A DNA stretch of 64,000 nt from Geosiphon pyriformis (GCA_016748015.1 JAAOMT010000096.1:391087-455086), one strand, 5' to 3'; counted from the stretch's first letter, positions 23,570-35,516 are shown. A program made the numbers and translations. The notes: a model not told the origin generated them from the sequence alone.

Positions 23570-24104
23570 TTATTATAATATTATTCTTTTAATTATTTAA
23601 TTATTATTTAATATAAACAATTTTTTGGTTTTTTTGTAAAGAATAATAAAATTTTCAATAAATTTTATATTGGTTTTTTAATATATAATAATATAATAAA
23701 TTTTTAAAAGAAATAGATTATAACTTTTTTTATAAAAATAATATGGTTTTTTTTGAAATTATTAAGCAAATTTGTGTTAATAATTAGTAAAAAATTTTTT
23801 GATCATATTTTTCTATTTATTATTTTATTTTTATTATAGTAATTACAAAATTATGTAATTAATATCTCTTTAAAAAAATTTTGCTTTAACAAAATTGAAT
23901 TTTTTTTTAAAATATAATTGTTTTATTTATAAATATAAAAATTGGAAGTTAATTTAATTAAAATATAATTGTATAGTAATTTTAAATTTTTTTAAAATAA
24001 ATTTTTATAAATATAAATAATTTGTTTTTGTATATTTTATTTTTGTTATTTTAATAACTATTATAATAATATTTTGTCTTTTATAAATTATATTATCTAA
24101 AAAA
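23570..24104. other. AT-rich relic, no readable gene
   Basis: About 535 bp of almost pure A+T between G's 5' duplication and the 3' end of LINE I. It should be the continuation of the relic at 15779-16788 across the G insertion. I find no frame, repeat or structure I can defend. Confidence 0.35.
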
Positions 24105-26967
24105 CACCAAATTTTACAAATAGATTTGTTAAATATTATCTTATAATTATATATTAAATTTATTAAAAAATTTTAAACTGGAATTTTTTTTTATTAATTT
24201 TACAAATAAAACTCAATTATTAAATATTTTAAAATAAATATAATTCATGTATTTTCTATATAAAACCAATTATTTAATTTAATTAAAACTCTATTATATA
24301 ATTATTTATATTAAAATATTGTTATTTAGACCAAAAAATTATATTGTGTTTAATAACCAAAATTAATTACAAAAATCTTATTAATATTAAAAATATAAGT
24401 AATTCTATTTAAAAACTTAGTAAATAATTTTTGTTATATATATAATACAAAATTATTATTATTTATTAAGCTATTTTTTTTTATAATAACTCTAAATTTA
24501 AATTTATATAATTATATTTTATTTTAATAAACCATAACTAACTAGTACATAAAATTTATTAATTTTAATATTATCTTTTTAATTTTTCAAAACCCAAAAT
24601 AACTTTTGTAAACCAAGTTTTAAATATTATATTTTTGCAAAAATATAATTTACAAATTATTATTAAACTTATTAATAAATAAAATTAACAAAATTAACAA
24701 TAACAAAATATAAATATTAGTCAAAAATTTTTAATTCTTAATAAAATTCAAAAATAATTTTTTGTAAATATTAATATTTTTATTATATATAAATATAGAA
24801 TTAAAAAGTTTTATCTTTATATAATATAAATATTAAATATTAAAATAAAATCTATTATAAAAATGTTTTCTAATAGCAATTAACAATTATTTATAAAATA
24901 TTTTTATAATATAAGTATATAAATTAAATAAACATTTATTTGTAAAATCAGTTAATATATACAAATTAAAATATTATACTAATAAAATACAAAATTAATC
25001 TATGTTTTTAAGTAAAAAATTATTAATTATTGTTAAATTAAATCTGGTTTTTTAGTAAACACAACATATTAATTTGTATATATTATATATAAAGTAATAA
25101 ATATTGATAAAAACTAAAATATTATTTGCCAAAATATAATATTTAAAAATAAAAACAAGAAAAATAAAAAATAAAATAATAGTTTTATTAGCCAATATAT
25201 CAATTTAATTATTATTTATAATATCTAAATAGTTTTTAACTTTTGATTAAATAACTAAAATTAAATTGATTATATATTACTTTTTTTTAATAATAATTAC
25301 AAAAATTTAATAAAATTAAGTTAGATTCAAATTATAACATTTAAAATAGTTTGATTATTTAAATAAATTATTATTTTATTAGAAAATAGAATATATTTAA
25401 AACAAATACAATGATTTGTAATTTAACTAATATTAAAAATAACAAACTATATATTTTAATATTAATATTTAACTTAAATTTGAAAAAAAACCACAGTTTT
25501 ATAGACAATTTTAAATAAACCTAAATTTTTTAACAATTTATTTATATAAATATTAATAATATTAAGACATGTTTTTAAAAAACATTTTTGCAAATTAAAA
25601 AAATTATTCAAACCAAAAATATTATAACAATTAAATTTACAAGTCAAAAAAAAATTAACAAAAACTTGACTATTAATTTACATAAAATTAGCAGCCAAAA
25701 AAAATTAATATAGTATTAAGTCTTTAAAATTCAATTTTTTTAATAACAAAAAATTTTAATTTAGAATATTATTATAATTATTCAAAAATTTATTATAAAA
25801 TAATATTTTAAAATACTTTAAAGAATAAATTATATTATAATACATAAACATATATAAAATATTAAACATTAAAAAATAATTAATACTATAAAAAATATTA
25901 AATAAATTATTTATAAAAAAAAATTTATTATTTAAAAATTTTTTTATAATACTTATTAAAAAGTTATTAATTAAATTAATTCTTAATTTAATAAAAAATT
26001 GCACTAGATTTTTTAAAGTTTAATCAAAAATCTGTAAATCTAAAAATTAATAATTAAGATAATGGCCAAAAATATTAATAGTATTAAAAAAAATAATAAC
26101 TAATATCATTTTTTTTAGGTTAAATCTGCTTAAAAAATTTTAATTTATATAAAAAAAATAATACAACATTTTATTAAAAAGTTTTAAACAAATTAATTTT
26201 TAACTTTGAACTTTTTTTTATTATAATATTTTATTTATAACATATATACTTTAAAACAAAACTAAATTAAAATTGATAATTAATAATTAATTATAAAATA
26301 ACCAAAATCAAATATAAAAACTACTTGTCTAAAATTGCTTTTTTTAATACCAAATTTAAAAAAACTTAATATTAAAATGTATTTTGGTTAAACTAGACTT
26401 AAACAATTTTTTTATAAGCAAAAAAAATTCAAATATTTATAAGATTTTTTTAGTAATAAAAATTACCAAACATTAATAAGTAAAAATATATTTTTAATCT
26501 GTTAATTAATTAAAATAGTTATTGTTTTGTTATTATTAATTAAATAATATTAATTTTAAAAAACTTACTTGTAATATTTAGAATATATTAAATTAAAATT
26601 TAATTACTCTTTATTTAAATTGTATTATTAATAAATATATTAACTACAAAAAAATGTTATACCAGTTTAATTTTTTATTTTATTTGTCTTGGTAACAAAT
26701 TTAGTATTAATATAATAGTTATATAAATGTTTATGTTTTTTTACTTTATATAAAAAAAATTGTAAAAAATTCTCAACAAAAACAAAAAAACTTTTTCTTA
26801 ATCTAATTTATTATATACTTTATAATTATTTAAAAAATCCAAATCTGTTATTATCTAGTTAAATTTTTATAAATTTTTTCAAAATATTTTATAAAACAAT
26901 TATATATTTTAATATATTATAAATTTTTTTTAAATAAAGTTATTCTATTAAATTCTAAACTTTATAC
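24105..26967 (-). mobile_element. LINE I, 3' half, hypermutated to near-pure A+T
   Basis: Minus-strand LINE recognisable by alignment to G and F despite loss of almost all G and C. At 26004-25756 the frame QFFIKLRINLINNFL is the decayed form of F's QFLVRLRVSLVNNFL (58170-58215). The plus strand at 26760-26960 follows G's 19390-19600 base by base with C to T and G to A changes. The 3' end is near 24105 by length comparison. Contains RT C-terminal, RNase H and C-terminal parts of ORF2. It is interrupted at 26967 by LINE H and resumes at 36579. Confidence 0.75.
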
Positions 26968-27544
26968 TATTGGTTGGGAAGCCAAATGTGTTGGTAGCTT
27001 CATTAGTGTGGGTCTCTGTGACTGTTTTGATAAGACCAAAACTTTTTGTGTTTGGCATCTTGATGGCAAGATCAATTTTGGCTACACCAGTAGTGCGTCA
27101 GTGACACTTTGGTCATATCTCATAAAAGCACTCCACCACTGCTTACCAGTGGCCAAAAGGAAAAGATTATACAATCCAAGATATCCAATTATTGTCTGCA
27201 TTTGGTGTGGGTTGGTAGAGAACTCTGATTACGTGTTTTCCTGTGCTTATAATACCAATGTTCAGGAAACTTTGTTGTCTGATGCTTCTATGGAATGGAA
27301 TGTGGTGCTGGAAATTTCTGCTAATGGAAATGCGATTGCTAATTCACTGCTTGAGGCTGGATCTTCCATTAATCTATTCACAGCACTGGCTAAAGATTTT
27401 GTGTTAAAAGACTGGGTGGCTGACACAATAAGCCATTTGGGTGCTGGTTTTGGTGAGAGTATGTTGGTTGTCAATTTTGTTTGTTATTTTGCTAAAAGTC
27501 ACAGGTTAACTATTTGGATACCAGTGGCTAAGTTAAGATCTTAT
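26968..27544 (+). pseudogene. LINE H, 5'-truncated copy, first part (ORF2 C-terminus)
   Basis: A truncated plus-strand LINE insertion into I. The open frame 27008-27556 is homologous to F ORF2 59150-59700: HHCLPVAKRKRLYNPRYP against RRLPVAIRKRLYDKYYP, and the zinc-finger CIWCGLVENSDYVFSC against CLFCDKVEFSDHVFTC. It begins inside ORF2 just after RNase H, as expected for 5' truncation. TSD AAACTTTATAC lies at 26957-26967 and again at 36568-36578. Element C interrupts it at 27545. Confidence 0.85.
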
Positions 27545-28221
27545 TGTTATAGTTGAAACCCATAATTTTTATTAGTTATCACATGTATTAGCCACTGATA
27601 TCATATAATTAGCCACTCTATTTTTAGATAGTGATTATTGACCTGATCAATAACTTGACTATTGATCTGACTATTGACCTGACCGTTGATCTGGTCATTG
27701 ACCACTTTCAACAAATATATAAGTGATGAGTCTCTTAGCTGTAGAAAATCATCTTTCAGACAAGAATCAAATAAATAAAATAACAATTTCATCTCAATCA
27801 CTCTCTTATCGCTAATTTCCCTTTTCTTACTTTCAAGTATCCAAACATCTTAGGATAAAAAATTACTTGTTAGCCTTTTTCTGTTTGAATAATTGTAGTA
27901 TTTGAAGACTATTTGTATAAACATGACTGAAAAGCACAAGTTGATACCTGATATTGAATTTTAAGAGCACCAAAATAAAGGCATAGAATTAATATCAGCA
28001 GTAATCAATTGTTGACAGTACAGACTATCCCTCTATCTTTAGATTCCCCGGTTATCTTTGAAAAGAATAGCGACTGAGATATTTTATGAGACTGATCTTG
28101 TACATTGAATTCTTACTCATTCAATTTGCTTTTTAAAGTTGAATCTCCTTTGATTATTTCTATCACCCTACAATCCTGTTCTCCCTTGCTATCCATTAGC
28201 TTGTTACTCCAACCCGTAACA
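27545..28221 (+). repeat. 5' LTR of element C
   Basis: 677 bp, TGTTATAGTTGAAACCC to ACCCGTAACA. It holds a 12-bp minisatellite (consensus ATTGACCTGATC) of five full units plus a partial one at about 27639-27702, against seven in the 3' LTR. Apart from that 24-bp difference the two LTRs differ by several dozen substitutions, nearly all transitions. TATA-like AAATATATAAG follows the array. Confidence 0.95.
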
Positions 28222-28227
28222 TAAAAG

Positions 28228-28243
28228 TGGTGCTCTCTGTGAG
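28228..28243 (+). promoter_or_regulatory. element C: primer binding site
   Basis: TGGTGCTCTCTGTGAG, six bases after the LTR end. The first 14 bases are identical to A's primer site although the LTRs are unrelated by eye, so the same tRNA probably primes both families. I cannot name the tRNA. Confidence 0.75.
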
Positions 28244-28273
28244 GTTGTCAAAATTTACTTATTCCTTTATTGT

Positions 28274-29833
28274 ATGGATAATTACTTATATCTGCCACAG
28301 CAATCAGAAAAACACTTTGCAGCACACAACAAAAACGACCTAGATTTCATTGAACTTAATCCTCTGTCCTTCTGCTTGATCTGCTTTCCCATTAAAGAAC
28401 AATCCAGCAGACAATTCCAAGACTTTTGGAACTGGTTCCTGAATGAGTATTTAGCTGAAATCTATACAGCCTACACAATCTATTACTTTGACCAAGCTTA
28501 CTTTAAAAACAACTTTGAAGAAAGAAACAACAATATCAATCAGCTCTTATACTCAGCAACCTTTAAACAACAACCTTCTAAATTCGAATATCTACATCAC
28601 CAAATTCACATCTGGATTGCTGCCTATCAATCAGCTGAAACCCCTTTTGAAACAAAAGAAGAAAGTTACCAAACTGCTCCTATTTTTGATTTCTTTCTAA
28701 GTGATTCAAATTATTCTATTCAAACAGTAATTTCTGAACCAATGGCCCAAGATCTAATGCAAGCAAACATCCTAACCACCCTCTAAGGCATACAAACTGC
28801 TTTGAGGCAAAGAAACAACACCTCATTACCATTATTCAGAGATGATACACAAGATTCAATTGAATGGTTAAATGATTTTGAAAAAGCAGCCACTGCCAAC
28901 TAATATGATGATGGGTACAAGTTCCAAATCATTGGTGACTACCTTCAAGGCTCTTCTGTCACATGGTTTTCACAAGAAACCAATACCAATGTCCAGCACA
29001 GAATTATCAGATGGACACCAGCAGATGCAGGAAAAAACAATACTTCTTTTACTATTCAGTTTGAAAACAAATTCAGAATCCCAATCTTAATATCTAAATG
29101 ATACATAGAACTGGAAAGAAGAACCCAAGGTTCTGGTGAAGTTGTGACCAAATATGCCAAAGCAATCAGAAAGTTAATCAAGCAAGTAGACTCTGGAAGA
29201 AACTGGACAGAAGAACAAAAGATTCATTCCTTTACAAAAGGATTGAGAACTGACTTATCTTATGCTTTTTGGCCTTTCTTGGCTCTGAAAAACAACCCTA
29301 CAATGGACATGGCTATTGAACTCGCCCAAAGGATTGAAGATAACCAAAGGATGCATCTGGAATCCACACTTCCAGTTTTTGCTCCTGCTCCTGCCATGGC
29401 CTCTGCTCCTCAAATGGCTGCTATTTCTTTTGCTGCCCAAACCCAAGACCCAAATGAACAATTAATAGATAGACTCACAGCTAACCTTGCCTAGTTATTA
29501 GAACTGTTGGCACAAGCAGTCAGAGATAACCAGCAATCACCAAGACCTAAATATGAACCTCATTTTAACCAGCCCCAACAACCTCCCTATCAAAGACAGC
29601 AAAATTGTGGCCCATCTGTGTGCTATCGTTGTGGATTAACTGGACATTATTCAAGAGATTATAACAATCCTCCACTGCCTTTTCCAGCTCCCAGAAACAA
29701 TAACAACCAAAACAACAGACCCAACAACAACAACAACAATGTCCCCAATTAAAGACCCAATCATGCCAACATCAATTTTTTTGGAGAGGATCCCCTAGTT
29801 GAAGCCACTGTTTATCAGTTTTTAAATTGGTAG
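28274..29833 (+). pseudogene. element C: gag
   Basis: One continuous frame of 520 codons from ATG 28274 to TAG 29831-29833, interrupted by five stops: TAA 28784, TAA 28901, TGA 29099, TAG 29492 and TAA 29750. Each is one transition from a Gln or Arg codon. Domains: N-terminal part, capsid-like region (SVTWFSQE, then KLIKQVDSGRNW and FTKGLRTDL), Ala/Pro/Met-rich linker, zinc knuckle CYRCGLTGHYSRDY at about 29619-29662 whose last Cys is Tyr, and an Asn/Pro-rich tail. It forms the particle and binds RNA when intact. Confidence 0.85.
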
Positions 29834-29851
29834 GTGCACCTTCAAAGGGTG
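29821..29851 (+). promoter_or_regulatory. element C: candidate -1 ribosomal frameshift signal
   Basis: The heptamer T TTA AAT (29821-29827) lies in the gag frame two codons before the gag stop (TAG 29831-29833). Slipping back one base enters exactly the frame in which pol is open (from 29827). Gag and pol frames overlap only between 29803 and 29833, and this is the only slippery heptamer there. A possible 6-bp hairpin (29837-29842 with 29846-29851, including one G-U pair) begins 9 nt downstream. Confidence 0.6.
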
Positions 29852-30747
29852 AGAGTACAAGCCAACCAGAAGAAAACCCCTTTTACACTTTTAACTTAAC
29901 TGATGATGACCATGACATGGATGAACTAGCAATCAACACCTCAGAACCAACCAGAAAAAAGAAGAAAGCCAAGGTTGATTTCGTTCTAGACCCCAACAAA
30001 GCCTCAACTTCTGCCGTTAATAACAATGAGCCACCAAAGGCAAAAGTTTTTAAGAATTCTTTAAAGTTGGAACCCCCAGAAATTGTACAAAAATTTGGAC
30101 CCTATTCCATTGTCAAAGATCTCATGGAAACCCCAACACATATTACCTTTGGCCAGTTAATGACCCACTCACAGTTCAAAAAGGATCTTCACAAATCCTT
30201 GATTCCAAAGAAAAAGACACCAAAAACCAACAAGCGCCCTTGCCAAGCTGAACTTGCTGACAACAGCAATGTCACCCCTCTGATTTGTAAAGCCCAAGTG
30301 GCTGGATACTTCATTAACTTAATTCTGGACAGTGGATCATTTGTTAGTGTCATTGCCAAACACTTCTTAGAAGCAATTGGTAGAAAGATTGATAAACCTT
30401 CCACCAGACCAATGACCAATGTACATGGTAACAAAAAAAAAGGACTGAGTATTGCCAAAGCTGTTCCTGTCTACATCAATGAAATCAGCATTGAAACTGA
30501 CATGGAAGTTTCTGAAGCCAAGAAATACACCATCATTGTTGGCAATAAATGGCTCAAGAAAGCAAAAGCTTTGCTTGATTATGAACTTTGTGAATTAACC
30601 ATCAGATGTGGTGAGAAACCCATTGTGGTTAAGTGTCACTATTGGACAACTCCTCCAATACCCAAACAAAACCAAGAAGAAGAACAATCAGATGAATCAG
30701 ATAATGAAGAGAGTGATAAAGAAAAAGAACAAGAAGAGCAAAAAAAA
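29827..30747 (+). pseudogene. element C: aspartic protease part of pol
   Basis: Open from the frameshift point. An acidic N-terminal part (TDDDHDMDELAI, then a KKKKAK basic patch) leads to protease: AQVAGYFINLILDSGSFVSVIA (active site DSG intact, about 30295-30360), then IIVGNKWLKKAKALLDYEL near 30535-30590. A Glu/Ser/Asp-rich tail follows to an eight-A run at 30740-30747, where a one-base indel shifts the frame: coding quality continues in the other frame afterwards. No start codon is expected if it is made by frameshifting. Confidence 0.85.
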
Positions 30748-31240
30748 CTGCTAAACTCACCTATACCACCTTCACCAACAATGGCAAACTACTGAACAAT
30801 GTCAAAGCAGACAAAGAAGGAATCATTGTAAATAGCAAGCTGATCTGTTGGTCTTATTATGATATTCTTAAAAGAACCTTTGAAAGAAAACCTGGCAAGA
30901 AAGCCAAATACAGTATTTGGTGGCATGATTCTTGTGCCTGGTGTTGGTGCAACAAACCCTTGTATTCTCCAAGCGATGAATGCAAATCATGTCTGATCTA
31001 TTACAGAGATTGGGAACCAATCAGTTTGATACCCAGAGAAGAATTGAAAGAAGTACAGAAGTCCTTTAAGAATAAACCACCTGAGATCCAATTACTGGTT
31101 GTGGAATAAAAAAAACTCTCCCCAGAAGAAAGAAAAATAGACATTGAAAATTTGCTGGCTAGAAATAGTCCAGTTATCTTCAAAGAAGGTAATACTCCTG
31201 AACATACCCATGTGATACAACACATCATCACCACCAGAGA
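30748..31240 (+). pseudogene. element C: Cys-rich linker before RT
   Basis: In the frame after the A-run, the linker contains KAKYSIWWHDSCAWCWCNKP and then DECKSCLIYYRDWEP (about 30900-31020), giving two Cys pairs plus extra Cys, reminiscent of the Cys-rich segment in A/B but without dUTPase. It then runs to the RT N-terminal block HTHVIQHIITT. One TAA lies at 31107-31109 and a TGA near 31246. Probably zinc-binding; function unknown. Confidence 0.6.
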
Positions 31241-32190
31241 AACTTGACCCATCCATTTGAAGCCTTATCAATCCAATCAGCACAATGATGAGTTTATCAA
31301 GAAAAAGATAAATCAGATAAAAGAACTTGGATTCATACAAGAAACCAAGAGTGAATGGGCTTTTTCAGTTGTAGTGGTATCCAAGAAAGGTGGAACACTA
31401 TGCTTCTGTGTTGACTACTGCCAATTAAATGCCATTACTGAAAGAGACATGTACTCACTTCCCAAGATTGATGCAATGTTAGATCAATTCAAAGATGCTG
31501 CTTTCTTTTCAACCATTGACTTAACTGCTGGATTCTGGCAAGTAGAGATGGATCCAGAAAGCAGAAAGAAAACTGTCTTCATCACCAAGTATGGCACCTA
31601 TGAATTTACAGTCATGCCTTTTGGTCTCACCAATGCCCCTCCCACCTTTTAATGCTTAATGAATAAAGTATTTGAATCAGTCAAGGAAAACTTTGTTCTA
31701 GTCTATTTGGACGACATAATAGTATACTCAAAAACCTGGGATGAACACCTGGAACATTTGCAAAAGGTTTTTGACCTCCTCAGAAATGCTGGCCTCAAGA
31801 TCAACCCAATCAAATCTTTCTTTGGAAGACAATCTACCCAGTTTCTTGGTCATTTTATCACAAAAAATGGAATCTTTCCTGACCCAGCCAAAGTTGAAAA
31901 AATCCAAAACATCAAACAACCAATAAACATTCATAAACTACGCTTTTTTCTTGGTTTGGCCTCTTATTATTGCAAATTTGTCAAGGATTTTTCCAAAATC
32001 GCCTCTTTTTTCAATCAGCTACTCAGGAAAAATGTCAATTACTATTGGAAAACACATCAGCAAAAAGCCTTTGAAACTTTAAAGGAAAAACTGGTTACAG
32101 AATCCATCCTCAAGCAATCTGATTTAGATCGACTCTTTATCTTTCACACTGATGCATTTGGCTTTGGACTTGGTGCTGTTCTCTTCTAGA
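31241..32190 (+). pseudogene. element C: reverse transcriptase
   Basis: Well kept RT: LGFIQETKSEWAFSVVVV, LCFCVDYCQLNAIT, FFSTIDLTAGFWQVEM, TVMPFGLTNAPPTF, and the catalytic YLDD at 31704-31715, then FLGHFITKNGI and LGLASYYCKFVKDFSK. Two stops interrupt the frame (TAA 31650-31652, TAG about 32188), each one transition from Gln. Copies element RNA into DNA when intact. No frameshift is seen in this stretch. Confidence 0.9.
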
Positions 32191-32660
32191 AAGATGAAGA
32201 TGGCAAAGAACATGCCATAGCCTATGGCAGTAGAACTCTTTTCTCAGCAGAACAGAACTATTCAGTCACTGAACAAGAATGCTTAGCAGTAGTATGGTCC
32301 ACCAGTTACTGAACTAAGTATCTTCTTGGTGTAAAGTTTTTGGTGGTAACAAATCACCAAGCTTTGGTTTGGCTGTGCAACAAAAAAAGGCTAGAACACA
32401 AATGGATAACTTACTGAATACTCCACTTGGATGAATTCGACTATGATATTCAACATTGCAAAAGAACTACTCATCAAAACACTGACACTCTCTCCAGACT
32501 TACCATCCAGTAACAGAACAACCCTCTCAAACCAAACCAACTTAATTATTAGTAATTTCCTCTTTTTAACAAACACGATAATGGACTTGGACAACTACTC
32601 TGCCTTAATAGAATTTTTGGGTAAAGGACAATACCCACCAAAATACACATGACAACAAAG
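32120..32660 (+). pseudogene. element C: RNase H
   Basis: RNase H follows RT: FIFHTDAFGFGLGAVLF (first Asp present), [22 protein letters not shown] (Glu block), FLVVTNHQALVWL (TDH changed to TNH) and NTDTLSRL near 32475. At least three stops, at sites where Gln, Trp or Arg is usual. After about 32500 the frame is lost until the integrase zinc domain. Confidence 0.8.
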
Positions 32661-33435
32661 AAAACATTTGCGCAAACAATCAAATTTCTATTTGATTTGC
32701 CAGAATCAACTTTATAAAAAAAATAGAAAAGATTCTGACTGCCCCCAGAGAGTCATCAGATTTGAAGAAAGAGAAATTGTGATCTACAATATGCATACTG
32801 ATCCATTAGCTAGACACTTTGGAAAAACAAAAACAATTCAGAAAACTCTAGCTTGCTATTATTGGCCTACTTTGGGAAAAGACATTGTTGAATACATCAA
32901 AACCTGTGATATTTGCCAAAGAAGAGGAAAACCCAATCGCAAAGAAGATATCTATCCAATCTCTGTTAGTCAACTCTTTGACAGAATTGGTATAGATGTT
33001 GTTGGATCTTTAACAATAACTCCTGATGGCAACAGATACATTATCACAGCTACCGACTATCTTACAAAGTGAGTAGAAGCAAGAGCCACTCCAGACCAAA
33101 CAGCAGTTTCAATAGCCAATTTCATTTATGAAGATATCATTTGTCACCATGGCTGCCCCAAAAATTTTTTATTTGACAGAAGAAGAGCTTTTCTCAATAC
33201 ATTTGTTGAAGAACTTTGCAGAAAAATGGGAATATGTCACAAACTTTCCTCTTCTTATCACTCCCAAATAAATGGCTTAGTAGAATGTTTTAATAGAACA
33301 CTATGTGAAACCCTAGCCAAAACCAGCAAAAAAACAAACTTATGGGACAAAGTACTGCCTTCAGCTTTGTTTGCTTATAGAACTGTGAATCATGACATAA
33401 CAAGTTATGAACCCTTTTATCTACTCTATGGATGA
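32661..33435 (+). pseudogene. element C: integrase, part 1 (zinc domain and catalytic core)
   Basis: Integrase up to the solo-LTR insertion. HHCC zinc domain: MHTDPLARHFGK then CDICQRRGK with all four ligands. Core: RIGIDVVGSL and NFLFDRRRAF carry the two Asp, GLVECFNRTL the Glu, so the DDE triad is present. One TGA replaces the Trp after DYLTK (about 33070). The final codon before the insertion is a TGA at 33433-33435 lying in the target duplication, whose right-hand copy reads CGA. Confidence 0.9.
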
Positions 33436-34398
33436 TGTTACTGGAAGTTTTTGGTCTTTTCTTAGCTCTTGTATGTTTGTTGTAATGCTGTTAATTCATG
33501 ACTATGGGAAGTGTTCGAACCTCCGATAACTGAATTTATCTTTAAATTATCTCCTATAATTTGAACTGCTGGGCTTATGAATGGAATGGCCAATTCTGTG
33601 CCAGTTGCTTCATGTAGTTATGTTGTAGTAAACATCAACTCTTTCTCAGGAATTGCTCGTCTGGAAGCTCACTAAAAATGTGTAGTTACTTTGTTGTGAA
33701 AGTCAATTCTTCTACAAAAATCTCGTCTGTAGACTACCCTAATGATTATAATAAGAAAAAAAAAGAAAGAAAATAAAAGAAATGTAAAAGAAATAGAATT
33801 CTGTCAAGGGAAACGTTTTCTATTCAGGCCTGGAGTCACTAACAGTTTACTGAAATTGGTAGCTAATCAATTTCAAAACATTAGTTGGGTTTTGGGGATT
33901 TTTCCAAGTGCAATAATTAAAGAATTTGGTTTTTCAAATTATTTGATATTTATTTCTTTTTGTGTATATAGAAATGGTTCTAAGTAATAAATTTTAAGTA
34001 AGATACATTTTCTCGAAGAGAGAAGCTCTTCTTTTATACAACTTGTCATAACACTATTCTATGAACTTGAATTTTGATTTTTTTTATAATTTCGCTAAAC
34101 TAAAGATACATTTTGGCGAACTATTAAATATTTCGGTGAACTATCAATTATTTCAGCAAATTTCTACAAATTTCGGCAAACTTTTTAAATGTTACATAGT
34201 TCGGGGTATTGCATGATTGATCATCACAATTAGGTAACATTTGTGTTATGTACAAATTGGTTATTAATTAAATGATAATTTTGGATATTTTGCTAATGTA
34301 ATAAGTGATAATTTGGGATGATAATATATGCTAATTAATGATAAGAATTATAAAAATAATTTCATGCTAAACAATATCTCTAATTTCATTTGGTAACA
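33436..34398 (-). repeat. solo LTR of the D family, inserted in C's integrase
   Basis: 963 bp, plus strand TGTTACTGGAAG to TTTGGTAACA, with matching 7-base inverted ends apart from spacing. It is flanked by ATGA (33432-33435) and ACGA (34399-34402), a 4-bp target duplication in which the left CpG has become TpG. The host integrase frame is in phase on both sides. Homologous to 15028-15778 and 38402-39417. Orientation is minus, judged from the copies that have a primer site beside them. Best preserved copy of its family here. Confidence 0.9.
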
Positions 34399-34402
34399 AC
34401 GA

Positions 34403-34861
34403 ATGGCAACACTACCAATAAAAACTGACATTGAGACAATACCCTTTGAAGAAATAACAATAGGGAATTATAAAGACATTTTGCAAAGAAGACTTGGTAC
34501 TATTCTTGACTCATTGGTAGAAACACGTATAATTGCCTTTGAAAAGATAAAACAGTTCCAAGAGAAGCTTAAGAAAAAGAAAACATATAAAACACTTTCC
34601 TTAAGTGTTGGTGACTTAGTTTTAGAATACTGTTCAGACAGAGACAATATCTATGATGATAAATTCTCTAGCCAGTGGAAAGGACTCTTTATAGTCAACA
34701 AAGTTTTGAACAATAGTTCTTATATCTTACAAGATCAATATGGAACAATCTTCAATGATCGCCCTGTTCATGGCACGCAACTCAAGAAATATTACAAACA
34801 ACCTGATTGGTTACTAGTTGTGGTAATACTGACCCAAATGATCAGCAAAAACCAAGTATAA
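34403..34861 (+). pseudogene. element C: integrase, part 2 (C-terminal domain)
   Basis: Resumes in frame after the solo LTR with ATLPIKTD, the usual block after the core. It continues through an amphipathic Lys/Glu-rich helix to a GPY/F-like domain (SVGDLVLEY, then FSSQWKGLFIVNKVL, LKKYYKQP). Open to 34861. The nominal ATG at 34403 is not a real start; it is an internal Met of the interrupted integrase. Confidence 0.85.
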
Positions 34862-35469
34862 ATAAATGCAACATTCCCAAAACAGAAGTATCTTCAATTG
34901 ACATGAACAATTATTTTTTGGATCAAAACATTCAAAACACTTTCTATACTCTCCATGAGTATTGGATTAAAAACTATCCAAATGCTACCCTGACTATTGG
35001 AAAACAGACCACAATAACTGACAACAGTGGAACTCATACTGTTATCAGACCAAAAAAAACAACTACCAAAAGAGAAAGAATTGGTAGCAAAATGGATAAA
35101 TATCTGTTGGAAAGCATAACAGTAGCAATACTTGTACCTTCCATCACAATTGGAAAAATGATTAAAAAAATCTTGCCCATAAACAAAAACTTGTCATATG
35201 AAAGACAACTAAAGCTCTATGATTGCCTTGGTGAAATCATAGAAGAGATGAAGCTCATGAAGAAAACAACTTCAGAGATACAAGTGGAAATTTTGGGCAT
35301 TATACATTTAGATATCCCAAGAGTTTTGACCATTACAAGAAGAGCCAAAACTCTTATACAAAGATTTGGTCTCTTGGATACAAAGCTTATTTCACCTCAA
35401 GTACTATACACTCTATCCACAAAAAACTTCAACAAACTAGTTAGTTTTGAGTTAGACAAAACTCTTTAA
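34807..35469 (+). CDS. element C: extra 3' ORF of unknown function
   Basis: An open frame of 220 codons after integrase, overlapping its end in another frame; the first ATG is at 34903 (MNNYFLDQNIQ), leaving about 188 residues. No recognisable domain: a hydrophilic N-terminal part (TLHEYWIKNYPN), a KKTTTKRER basic patch, then a predicted helical C-terminal half with ERQLKLYDCLGEIIEEMK and VLTITRRAKTLIQRFG. It is entirely free of stops, unlike the rest of C. It could be a pol extension shifted by an indel or a separate protein such as an accessory factor. A polypurine tract follows it. Confidence 0.55.
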   Translation: MVTSCGNTDPNDQQKPSINKCNIPKTEVSSIDMNNYFLDQNIQNTFYTLHEYWIKNYPNATLTIGKQTTITDNSGTHTVIRPKKTTTKRERIGSKMDKYLLESITVAILVPSITIGKMIKKILPINKNLSYERQLKLYDCLGEIIEEMKLMKKTTSEIQVEILGIIHLDIPRVLTITRRAKTLIQRFGLLDTKLISPQVLYTLSTKNFNKLVSFELDKTL

Positions 35470-35516
35470 TTAGAATACCCTATAAATAGCTTGATTTTGC
35501 CAGAGCTCAATCTCTT

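Noticed and set aside
27959-27975. Nine-base complement (AGAGCACCA) of C's primer site inside its 5' LTR, as possible self-priming
   Set aside because: The 3' LTR reads AGAGTGCCA at the same place. The pair points to an ancestral AGAGCGCCA in which the CpG decayed differently, so the match arose by mutation.
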